Part shown: one piece after another, positions 25,629 to 33,047 of the stretch
Position numbering within the stretch: the first letter of the stretch is position 1
How the letters are laid out: each line of letters begins with the position of its first letter
NCBI GenBank assembly: GCA_016719895.1
Contig: JADJYG010000003.1
Coordinates: forward strand, 124,001-188,000
Direction: 5' to 3'
DNA length: 64,000 nucleotides
Source of the DNA: Saprospirales bacterium
GTDB taxonomy: Bacteria; Bacteroidota; Bacteroidia; Chitinophagales; Saprospiraceae
Notes under the pieces: generated by a model
The model's input: the letters and a program-made list of their open reading frames with translations, nothing else
Database searches by the model: none
Told to the model about the DNA's origin: nothing
Made by a program: the position numbers and the translations under genes

Positions 25629-26301
25629 GGCAGATTTTTTAGAACTGATCGGCCCTGCCCCAAGGGGGCAGGAGATGCGCCCGACCCCGATCCCTCGTTT
25701 TTTAAAGGCGACTGCCGGCCGGTGGAGTCGGTTTCCTGGAATGACGTGCAGGCGTTTCTGGCAAGGCTGAACCTGCTGCTGCCGGGCTACGGCTTCCGGC
25801 TGCCGACGGAGGCGGAGTGGGAGTACGCGGCGCGGGGCGGAAGCCCCACCCCGGCCCTCCCCAAGGGGGCAGGAGGCGCGCCGCCTGATCGCGGCCTGAC
25901 CAGATACGCCGGCAGCAACCGCCTGGAAACAGTGGGGTGGTGGGGCGGCAACAGCTACGAGGAGACCAAACCCGTCGGCCTGAAACTGCCCAACGCGCTG
26001 GGGCTCTTTGATATGAGCGGGAATGTGTACGAATGGTGTGAAGACTGGTACGATCGTGAATTTTACGAAAAATGCAAGGCACAAGGGACAGTTGAAAATC
26101 CGGTGAACAAAGTGGAAGGCTCGGTCCGCGTCTTGCGCGGCGGTTCGTGGTTCGACGTCGATCCGCGGCTCTGCCGGGTCGCCTACCGCGACTACCTCGA
26201 TCCGGCGTACCGCTACTACTTCATCGGTTTCCGGCTCGCGGCTTCGCCTCCCGGTCAGTGGCGGGGGTAGTGCCCGTGAGCCTGGCAGGGAGCCGGCGGG
26301 C

Positions 26302-26363
26302 TGCTTCCGCCTCCCCGCCGGGCAGGCTGCGCAGCAATGCCTGCCCGCGGGGGAGGCGGAAGC
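26302..26363. repeat. Long GC-rich hairpin after the SUMF1 gene
   Basis: GCTTCCGCCTCCCCGCCGGG and its near complement CCGCGGGGGAGGCGGAAGC flank a short loop with GCAGGCTGCGCAGCAATGC. It may be a REP-like element or a terminator; it is followed by TCAGTTTTATG, a weak T run. Confidence 0.65.
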
Positions 26364-26387
26364 GCTCAGTTTTATGCAATACCTCGT

Positions 26388-26491
26388 GTACATTGTAAAT
26401 TGAACATTGGTCATTGAACATTGAAAATTGGTCATTTTAGGAATTTTTAAATTAAAAATGTTCAATTTACAATGCCCAATGTTCAATGTAC
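26388..26491. repeat. AT-rich inverted cluster of ATTGAACATTG words upstream of the second EF-G
   Basis: GTACATTGTAAATTGAACATT at the left and words complementary to it at the right (AATTTACAATG, AATGTTCAATGTAC) enclose further copies of TTGAACATTG. It uses the same vocabulary as 8685-8713. Confidence 0.7.
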
Positions 26492-26508
26492 ACGTCGCGG
26501 CCGTGCGT

Positions 26509-26516
26509 TACCTTTG
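26509..26516 (+). promoter_or_regulatory. Bacteroidota -7 element (TACCTTTG) of the second EF-G gene
   Basis: Exact TAnnTTTG match, 24 bases before the ATG at 26541, so the leader would be about 20 bases. No -33 TTTG at the right spacing was found. Confidence 0.5.
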
Positions 26517-26540
26517 CCTGCTCAACAGGATATTTTCGCC

Positions 26541-28631
26541 ATGGAAAAAGACCTACGCTACACCCGCAACATCGGCATTACGGCGCATATCGACGCCGGT
26601 AAGACCACGATGACGGAGCGCATCCTTTTCTACAGTGGCGTCACCCACCGGATCGGCGAAGTACACGAGGGCAATACGGTTACCGACTGGATGGAGCAGG
26701 AGCGCGAGCGCGGCATCACCATCACGTCGGCGACGACCCGCTGCACCTGGACGGCGGCTGGTGAGGAGTACGACCTCAACATCATCGATACGCCCGGCCA
26801 CGTTGACTTCACCGTGGAGGTAAACCGCTCCCTGCGCGTGCTCGACGGCCTGGTGTTTTTGTTTTCCGCCGTGGATGGCGTGGAACCCCAATCGGAAACA
26901 AACTGGCGGCTGGCCGACAACTACCGGGTGCCGCGCCTGGCGTTTGTCAACAAAATGGACCGCGCCGGCGCCGATTTTTTCAAGGTGGTGGCCGATATTC
27001 AGGCCAAACTCGGCGCTACGGCCATACCTGTGCAGATACCCATCGGCGAAGAGGAGCATTTCTCGGGTGTCATTGATCTGATTACACAGCAGGCGTTGGC
27101 CTGGCACGACGGCGATTTCGGGGCTATATTCACCGAAACGCCCATCCCGCCCGGTATGCAACAACAGGCCGACACCTGGCGCCGGCGTTTACTGGAAGAG
27201 ATCGCCGTTTTCGACGAGGCATTTTTCGACGCTTTTGTGCGCAACTCCGACGCGTTGGGCGAAGCGGATATCCGCCGTGCGCTGCGCACGGCCGTTTGCA
27301 CCGGTGGCATTGTACCGGTACTCTGCGGCTCGGCCTACAAAAACAAAGGCATTCAGCCTTGCCTGGATGCGGTTTGTTATTACCTGCCGGCGCCGGCCGA
27401 CCTGGGCGCCGTGCGGGGCCGGCACCCGCAAACGGAAGCGGAAGTCAGCCGGAAGCCGGCGGCATCCGAGCCGTTTTGTGCGCTGGTTTTCAAGATCGCC
27501 ACGGATCCGCATGTCGGACACCTGAGTTTTTTCCGGGTGTATTCGGGCCGGCTGGAATCGGGGATCCAAGTGCTAAACGCCCGGACCGGGAAAAAAGAGC
27601 GGATCACCCGCTTGTACCAGATGTACGCCAACAAACAGAATACGATCGACCGCGTGGAAGCCGGCGATATCGCCGCCGCGGTAGGGCTGGCCGATGTGTA
27701 CACCGGCGATACGTTGTGCGCGCCGGAGTACCCGATTGTGCTGGAGAGCATGCAGTTTCCGGAGCCGGTGGTGAGCTTGGCTATCGAGCCGAAAACGCAG
27801 CACGACCTGGACAACCTGAGCCAGGCTCTGGCCCGGCTGGTGGAGGAAGACCCCACTTTTCGCGCCCATTTCAACCCCGATACCAACCAGATGGTCATCA
27901 GCGGCATGGGCGAACTGCATCTGGAGATTATCCTGGACCGCTTGCAGCGCGAATTTCACGTGGCGGTCAACCAGGGCAAGCCGCAGGTAAACTACAAGGA
28001 AGCGCTCACGCAAACGGTGCGCCACCGCGAACAGCTGCACCTGCAACACGGCGCAGTGAACCTATTCGCCGAACTCGGATTCGAACTCGGCCCGGCGGAT
28101 GAAGCGTTCCTGAACAGCGACGATTTTAAAAACGGCAGAACAAAAATGCAGTTCGAATGGGCGGTGCGCCAGGAGGCCGTGGACCGGCGCTTTTTAAGCC
28201 CGGTGCAGGAAGGGTTTGCCTCGATGATGAACGGCGGGGTGTTGGCCGGGCATGCCCTTTTGTCGATGAAAGTAAAAGTCGTGGACGGCCTGATGCCGCC
28301 CTCCGAGCCCAAGCCGCTGGCTTTCGAACTGTGTGCCAAATACGGCTTCCGGGCCGCCGCGCCGAAGTGTGCGCCACAAATCCTCGAACCGGTCATGAAA
28401 CTCGAAGTGATCACGCCGGCGGAATACGCAGGGCCCGTACTCGGCGATCTGAACCGCCGCCGGGGTATGCCGAAAAACCAGGAGTCGCGCAGCGGCAGCA
28501 CGCTGGCCATCCAGGCCGAGGCGCCCTTGTCGGAGTTGTTCGGTTATGTCACCGCGTTGCGCACACTCAGTGCCGGCCGGGCCGTGGCCAACCTCGAGTT
28601 TTCGCATTATGCCCCGGCGCCAAATGTATAA
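26541..28631 (+). CDS. Elongation factor G paralogue with altered domain IV
   Basis: 696 residues. The GTPase part is intact (AHIDAGKTTM, RGITITSA, DTPGHVDF, NKMD) and closely resembles the fusA product 4 kb upstream. Domain IV differs at both ribosome-facing tips. The KKQTGGSG loop is replaced by HLQHGAVN (around 28039-28062). The GSMHAVDS tip is replaced by GLMPPSEP (around 28285-28308), losing the conserved His. The last ~15 residues are also missing. In E. coli EF-G the tip His is needed for fast translocation, so this copy is probably specialised, for example in recycling, stalled ribosomes or a stress state. It has its own promoter and is not in an operon. Confidence 0.9.
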   Translation: MEKDLRYTRNIGITAHIDAGKTTMTERILFYSGVTHRIGEVHEGNTVTDWMEQERERGITITSATTRCTWTAAGEEYDLNIIDTPGHVDFTVEVNRSLRVLDGLVFLFSAVDGVEPQSETNWRLADNYRVPRLAFVNKMDRAGADFFKVVADIQAKLGATAIPVQIPIGEEEHFSGVIDLITQQALAWHDGDFGAIFTETPIPPGMQQQADTWRRRLLEEIAVFDEAFFDAFVRNSDALGEADIRRALRTAVCTGGIVPVLCGSAYKNKGIQPCLDAVCYYLPAPADLGAVRGRHPQTEAEVSRKPAASEPFCALVFKIATDPHVGHLSFFRVYSGRLESGIQVLNARTGKKERITRLYQMYANKQNTIDRVEAGDIAAAVGLADVYTGDTLCAPEYPIVLESMQFPEPVVSLAIEPKTQHDLDNLSQALARLVEEDPTFRAHFNPDTNQMVISGMGELHLEIILDRLQREFHVAVNQGKPQVNYKEALTQTVRHREQLHLQHGAVNLFAELGFELGPADEAFLNSDDFKNGRTKMQFEWAVRQEAVDRRFLSPVQEGFASMMNGGVLAGHALLSMKVKVVDGLMPPSEPKPLAFELCAKYGFRAAAPKCAPQILEPVMKLEVITPAEYAGPVLGDLNRRRGMPKNQESRSGSTLAIQAEAPLSELFGYVTALRTLSAGRAVANLEFSHYAPAPNV

Positions 28632-28640
28632 GCCGCCACC

Positions 28641-29342
28641 CTACGTTCCATGAACGCGCAGGCCGGCCTCCGCGCACCAGGCCCGGATCAGGCCGGCCTC
28701 CGCGCAATCCGGCATCCGGTTGGCAAATCCCCGCGCCTGCACGACGTTCCCCTGCTTGTTCACTTCAATGGTGATCAGGCGGTCAAACTGGCCGGCGCCG
28801 GAGTTCGCCTTGCGCAGCGACCAGATAGAGCAATATCCCTTTGCACAGCGTTCCACATAGGTGGCCACACAATGCCGCATGCTCAGACTCTCCTCCTGCA
28901 ATGCCCGGGCGGTGTTTAACTGTACAATTTCATATTGCCAGCCCGGTTCTTCCATTTCCCGGACAAAGCCGTTTACCGGAAGCGGTTCCCAGGATTTCGG
29001 CCCTCCATGTGCATACCCCTCAAAGGCGGAAAGCCCTGAAAAGGGTACTACCCGCTGCGCCGTTTGCAGCATATGCCGCCAGTATGCGGGAGAACTGGCC
29101 AGCGGCGCCCATTGAGGCAGTAGATGTTGTTCCACAAAAGTATGGAAAGGGGTATTCACGAGGTACTGACCTATCAGGAGGTTGCCCAGCTTATGTTTTT
29201 CCATCTGCCAGTAGAACAGCTCCTGGTTGCACACCAGCAGGGCCCGCAGGTCCGGATCATTCCAAACCGGGTTGAGGCGGCGATCCGCAGCGAATGCCGC
29301 GGCTTCCCGCGCGGGGAAGTCTGTTTGAGATAAGGTATTCAT
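28641..29342 (-). CDS. PcfJ-like protein
   Basis: 233 residues. The C-terminal half contains LSMRHCVATYVERCAKG, CSIWSLRK, LITIEVNKQGNVVQARGFAN and RMPDC, the signature of the PcfJ-like family (PF14284). PcfJ was first named on an enterococcal conjugative plasmid, and its activity is unknown. The protein is shorter than many PcfJ-like proteins, with a non-matching ~120-residue N-terminus. The last residues contain a duplicated AEAGL caused by an 18-bp direct repeat. It is convergent with the second EF-G gene, 9 bases apart. Confidence 0.75.
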   Translation of the reverse strand: MNTLSQTDFPAREAAAFAADRRLNPVWNDPDLRALLVCNQELFYWQMEKHKLGNLLIGQYLVNTPFHTFVEQHLLPQWAPLASSPAYWRHMLQTAQRVVPFSGLSAFEGYAHGGPKSWEPLPVNGFVREMEEPGWQYEIVQLNTARALQEESLSMRHCVATYVERCAKGYCSIWSLRKANSGAGQFDRLITIEVNKQGNVVQARGFANRMPDCAEAGLIRAWCAEAGLRVHGT

Positions 29343-29650
29343 GAGCGCAAAATTTGTATCCCGCCCCTGGCCTGGGCGGGCGTATCAACACAAGTTGATG
29401 CGACAGTGCATCGGCGATGACCATAGAAATGGCAATTTAAAAGTGTGAAAAAGAGATGGGGCAAGCGGCAGCGTCCTAAATGGCAAGCAGGCTGCCTTAT
29501 ACCACGCATAGCGAGCGTGCCACCCTAACGGCGCGGTCGGCCGGAAAAGTTCCGGGTATATCGGTGGTAAATTAAATTTCTCTGCAGGATGTATCGAAAG
29601 TGCAGGATTCAAACCGGCGTTCCCATCTGCCCGGCCGGCCGTATGCGCCG
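29343..29650. other. Intergenic stretch, 308 bp, no gene seen
   Basis: Lies between the PcfJ-like gene and the downstream end of the barrel gene on the same strand. A small hairpin CCCGCCC/GGGCGGG lies near 29361-29380. A 75-codon frame on the minus strand has no start context or family resemblance. Confidence 0.5.
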
Positions 29651-30469
29651 TTACCGGTTGTAGGAGGGGCAGCGGATTTCACCGAAATAATACTGCAGGC
29701 CGATGCCGATAAACGCGTACAGGTCGTTGTTTTTGCCATTGCCGCGCTGCCGGCCCGGTTCGCCGATTTTGGGTTCTGCGGAGCGGTCGGCCAGCGCTGC
29801 TGCCATGTCGCCGCGAAGGGCACGGATGTCGCGCCAGTCTGCGTACACACCGCTCACGTCGTCCAGGTAATCCGTAAATACTTTCCGGCCGCTCAACTCG
29901 ACCGATAAACTCCAGCGGTAGGAAAAGTCGAGTTTAAAGCCCAGGCCATACGCCAGGGCGCCTTGTGTGGTGTTGTATTCTTCGCCTTTGAACTGGCCTT
30001 CGGTGCCCAGCTCCGGCAGGGAGTACCAGGTACCGTCGAGTTCGGTTTCGGGATTGTAAAAGAAGATAGCCGGGCCGGCATACACATACGGCGTGAAAAA
30101 GTAGTCGCGGTGCCCGTGCATGTAGGGGAAGAAATTGAATTCCAGTAGCAAGGCGGCATCCACCAACTGGCTTCTGAACGACAGGTTGCGCCGTTGCTGA
30201 TAAACGTTTTTCGCGTCGGCGTCGGTGGCGCTGATGCGGCCGTAGCTGGCGCCCAGCCGGAACGCCAGCCGGTCGTTGAAGTTGTACCGGGTGAGGACGC
30301 CGCCGGCCAGGTGCAGCCGGTTGAGGCGATAATCGGTGTTCAAATCGCCAAAATAGTTGGAGGCGCCAATCCAGCCGCCGAGTTCCCATCCTTTCATTTG
30401 GGCCAATACAGCGCCCGTTTGCACCAGAAAAAAGCTGCTCAACAGCACACAAAGTCGGATACGGTTCAT
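29651..30469 (-). CDS. DUF6089 family outer-membrane beta-barrel (PorG-like)
   Basis: 272 residues with a signal peptide (1-23, VLA cleavage). WELGGWIGASNYFGDLNTDY directly after it is the DUF6089 signature, followed by strands typical of an eight-stranded barrel. The T9SS component PorG belongs to, or is close to, this family. Several paralogues exist per genome, so a secretion role is only possible, not shown. It has its own TACCTTTG promoter element 90 bases upstream. Confidence 0.78.
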   Translation of the reverse strand: MNRIRLCVLLSSFFLVQTGAVLAQMKGWELGGWIGASNYFGDLNTDYRLNRLHLAGGVLTRYNFNDRLAFRLGASYGRISATDADAKNVYQQRRNLSFRSQLVDAALLLEFNFFPYMHGHRDYFFTPYVYAGPAIFFYNPETELDGTWYSLPELGTEGQFKGEEYNTTQGALAYGLGFKLDFSYRWSLSVELSGRKVFTDYLDDVSGVYADWRDIRALRGDMAAALADRSAEPKIGEPGRQRGNGKNNDLYAFIGIGLQYYFGEIRCPSYNR

Positions 30470-30559
30470 GTTGTTGGTGAATTAAGCCCCGCATGCACAC
30501 CGGAAAAAGGGCGAGCGGAACACATCGGTTGATTGTATATGTTTATTAAAAAAAGTGCG

Positions 30560-30567
30560 CAAAGGTA
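30560..30567 (-). promoter_or_regulatory. Bacteroidota -7 element upstream of the DUF6089 gene
   Basis: CAAAGGTA on the plus strand is TACCTTTG on the minus strand, an exact -7 match about 91 bases upstream of the ATG. Confidence 0.5.
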
Positions 30568-30685
30568 GGCAGGATTTGGCCAAGCTGCGCTGGCGGGCTG
30601 GATTTTCCGGAGTAAACGCTGCCGTCTTGCGCATTGTTATGACCAGACGGCGTTTTAATGCTACGGGTTGTCTTGCGGGCGGCAT

Positions 30686-31675
30686 TTATGTGCCGGCGGC
30701 TTTTTTAATCAGTGCCGGCCGTTGCGACATCTCGTGGTAACAAATCACCTCTTCGGCAAAATAGTGGCAGACGAAGCTGCGCCGGGTGGCGCCGGGGCGG
30801 GTGATGGGGCCGCCGCCGTGCACGAGGTTGGCGTGCCAAACGAGCACATCGCCCCGTTGGGCCAGGAATACTTTTTTTTCCAGTTCGGGATGTTCCCGGA
30901 GTACGGCCTCCACCTTGTCTTCATACTGGCGGTTGCTGTTTTCCCCGATCGTAAAGCGGGTATTTCCGGAGGCATAGTCCGCGCTCGTGATATACGGCAA
31001 CCGGTGGCTGCCCGGGTAATAAAACAACGCGCCGCTATCCGGCAGGCAGTCTTCCAGCGCCGTCCAGGTAGCGATCAGGTAGCCGGGAGGCTCGGTGGTC
31101 ATGTGTATGGAATCGGAATGGGCGCGTTGCTCGCTGCCCTGGATAAAGCTGAGCGACTGGAAAGGAATGACGGGTTTGCCCAGCAGAAACGACAGCATCT
31201 TCAGGATATGTGGATGCCGGAAAAATTGTTCGTCGGCCAGGCGGCTTTGCTCCTGCAGGTTAAATATTTTTCTTCCGGTATAATTGAACCCTGCACGGCC
31301 GGCTTCCAGCAAGCGGTCCACTTCGGCATGGAGGGCGTCGGTTTGCGCCTGGCTGTAAAAGCCCTCCAATATGAAATATCCGTCGGTAACAAATTGGCGG
31401 ACTTTCGCCTGCATGGCGGGCGGCATGGCCAGGAACGCGGGGCGCCGCTCCAATTGCTCGCAGGCATCGGGGCGGTCGAGCCAGGGAATATCGGTATGAT
31501 GCTGTTGGAAATCGGCGCTGCCGACCGGGCTGAGGATACTTTTTTTTATGCCGTAGCGCTGGTACAGGCGCCGGTTGCGGCGTAAGAAGCGGATGTTCAA
31601 CAGGTTGTTGAGCACGTATACAGCCTTGAGGCTGCGGAGGAACCCGGTGTATTTTTGAAAAAGCCGCTGGAGCAT
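30686..31675 (-). CDS. Phytanoyl-CoA dioxygenase (PhyH) family protein
   Basis: 329 residues from the ATG at 31675. The Fe(II)/2-oxoglutarate dioxygenase facial triad is visible: His186-x-Asp188 in AHSDSIHM and His286 in LVHGGGP, followed by Arg298 or Arg299 for 2-oxoglutarate. SRLADEQFFRHPHILKM and GDVLVWHANLVHGG fit bacterial PhyH proteins that hydroxylate small molecules. The substrate is unknown. A longer frame to 32083 overlaps the regulator gene and is not used. TATCTTTA at 31708-31715 may be its -7 box. Confidence 0.85.
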   Translation of the reverse strand: MLQRLFQKYTGFLRSLKAVYVLNNLLNIRFLRRNRRLYQRYGIKKSILSPVGSADFQQHHTDIPWLDRPDACEQLERRPAFLAMPPAMQAKVRQFVTDGYFILEGFYSQAQTDALHAEVDRLLEAGRAGFNYTGRKIFNLQEQSRLADEQFFRHPHILKMLSFLLGKPVIPFQSLSFIQGSEQRAHSDSIHMTTEPPGYLIATWTALEDCLPDSGALFYYPGSHRLPYITSADYASGNTRFTIGENSNRQYEDKVEAVLREHPELEKKVFLAQRGDVLVWHANLVHGGGPITRPGATRRSFVCHYFAEEVICYHEMSQRPALIKKAAGT

Positions 31676-31762
31676 GATTGGGTGGCGCAGAGAAAAAATT
31701 GGACCGCTAAAGATAGGCAAAGCGCGGATGGAATCCCGTTCAAACTCAGGCAGGAGTACGCG

Positions 31763-31800
31763 AAAAAGCCCGCGCATCCGGGAGGTATGACGCGCGGGCT
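31763..31800 (-). terminator. Intrinsic terminator after the response-regulator gene
   Basis: On the minus strand AGCCCGCGC / GCGCGGGCT arms are followed by TTTTTCG. It lies 37 bases past the regulator stop codon and upstream of the PhyH promoter region. Confidence 0.8.
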
Positions 31801-31836
31801 CGGGGAGAGAGCGGGTGTTTGTATGGGTTGCGGTAG

Positions 31837-32571
31837 TCAGGCTGGCGACACCAGATCCCTCACGAGCAACTGAAATCCATTGCCGTGGATATTTACGATT
31901 TCGATACTGGAATCTTTTGCCAGGTACTTGCGCAATTTGGTAACGAAAACGTCCATAGAGCGCGCCGTAAAATAGTTGTCTTCGTTCCAGATTTTCGTCA
32001 GCGCCTCGGACCGGGGCGTGACGTCGTTGATGTATTTGCAGAACATGCGCAGCAGTTCGGCTTCCTTGGGACTGAGTTTCCACTGATTTTCTTCCCCCAC
32101 CGGCGCCTCGTTGAGCGTCAGGATGCGCAGGGGGTAATTGAAATGGTATTTGCCGATGGCGAACTCGCGCTGGTCGTCGCGCGGGTCGGTGGGTTTGTTG
32201 ACGCGTTTGAGAACGGCCTGGATACGCAGCAACAATTCTTCTGAATTGAAGGGTTTGGCGATATAGTCGTCAGCGCCGATCTTGAAGCCTTGCAGCACGT
32301 CGTCTTTCATCGTTTTGGCCGTCAAAAAAATCAGGGGCACTTCCTGGTCGCGCTCGCGAATTTCTTTGGCCAGGGTGAAGCCGTCTTTTCGGGGCATCAT
32401 CACATCCAGGATACAAAGGTCGAACTGGTCCTTTTTAAATGCTTCGTACCCCAGGATGCCGTCAATGGCCAGGGTGACAGCATAGTCGTGCATCTCGAGA
32501 TAGGAGCGAAGTACGTCGCCAAAATTCTGATCATCCTCCACCAGCAGGATTTTGTAATTCGCATTTGCCAT
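31837..32571 (-). CDS. OmpR/PhoB-family response regulator (orphan)
   Basis: 244 residues. The receiver domain (1-120) has the acidic pair Asp13/Asp14, the phosphorylation site Asp56 in CILDVMMP, Thr84 and Lys107. A C-terminal winged-helix DNA-binding domain follows (about 138-236) with SPKEAELLRMFC and RSMDVFVTKLRKYL. It resembles RprY of Bacteroides. No histidine kinase is adjacent, so the partner is elsewhere. It is transcribed alone. Confidence 0.93.
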   Translation of the reverse strand: MANANYKILLVEDDQNFGDVLRSYLEMHDYAVTLAIDGILGYEAFKKDQFDLCILDVMMPRKDGFTLAKEIRERDQEVPLIFLTAKTMKDDVLQGFKIGADDYIAKPFNSEELLLRIQAVLKRVNKPTDPRDDQREFAIGKYHFNYPLRILTLNEAPVGEENQWKLSPKEAELLRMFCKYINDVTPRSEALTKIWNEDNYFTARSMDVFVTKLRKYLAKDSSIEIVNIHGNGFQLLVRDLVSPA

Positions 32572-33047
32572 AAAAAACCGGTTCGATTATTGAAATTATG
32601 TGTGAAAGAGGGGTAAATGCGCGGATTAGCAGCGGTAAACGCCAAGCTCTTCTGGGGGAGCCGGTTTGCATGCGGCGCATTGGCTATTAACGCAATTCAA
32701 ACGCCCGCAGTATATAAGGAGCGCCTGATGCGGCAAATTTGTTAAAATTGTAACGCGTGCCGGCCGCTCCGGCAAATGACTGCCGGGGTTAAGGCGGCGT
32801 TAAAACCGCGCCTTTACCCGCCGCGCCGTTCCTCCGGTCGAAAATTTTTAGCTGCTGCTGTAATCTGCGCGCAACTTCGGACCGTCAGATTTGTCTTTGG
32901 CACGAAGTTTTTATCCGATCTAATCCGAAGCCCGGAAGCCGGCCGATTTCCCCATCCGATGCGCCGTTCAGCCAAACAATTCCTTCTAATAGACATTACC
33001 CCACCGCCTTATTTGCGGGGCCGGGGCTACGCTAAAACAACTTTGCT
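32572..33047. other. Intergenic stretch, 476 bp, between divergent genes
   Basis: Separates the response regulator (minus strand) from the PDZ protein (plus strand) and must hold both promoters. ACAACTTTG at 33036-33044, just before the ATG, resembles a -7 box but is too close to be used for a leadered mRNA. A 91-codon frame on the plus strand is proline- and arginine-rich with no family resemblance and is not called. Confidence 0.5.

Larger units (their letters stand above)
24346..25657 (+). mobile_element. ISAs1-family insertion sequence, 1312 bp
   Basis: 36-bp perfect terminal inverted repeats starting CAGGGCCGATCAGTTC at each end, bounded by an 11-bp direct repeat, CCCCAAGGGGG, at 24335-24345 and 25658-25668. 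The element carries one transposase gene of ISAs1 type. It sits inside a palindromic in-frame repeat of the SUMF1 gene. The duplication is slightly longer than the 8-10 bp usually given for ISAs1; because the target is itself a palindrome, one or two bases at the boundary could belong to either side. Confidence 0.88.
24090..26270 (+). pseudogene. Formylglycine-generating-enzyme-like (SUMF1) protein, split by an insertion sequence
   Basis: The 5' part (24090-24345) encodes MIPVRGGAFDMGDEAGD and FPVTQALWRAV. The 3' part (from 25669) encodes VESVSWNDVQAFLARLN, GFRLPTEAEWEYAARGG, MSGNVYEWCEDWYD, VLRGGSWF and IGFRLA, in the order of a complete FGE-sulfatase/SUMF1 domain. Removing 24346-25657 and one copy of the 11-bp duplication joins the halves in frame. 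Two in-frame copies of a small GC-rich palindrome add P(S/T)PALPKGAG within the domain, at about 24324-24350 and 25848-25875. SUMF1-like proteins without the copper-binding Cys pair often have other roles; the copper-site Cys were not confirmed here. Ends with the stop at 26270. Confidence 0.8.

Noticed and set aside
29385..29612. 75-codon minus-strand frame between PcfJ-like and barrel genes
   Set aside because: Poor composition, no ribosome site, no family.
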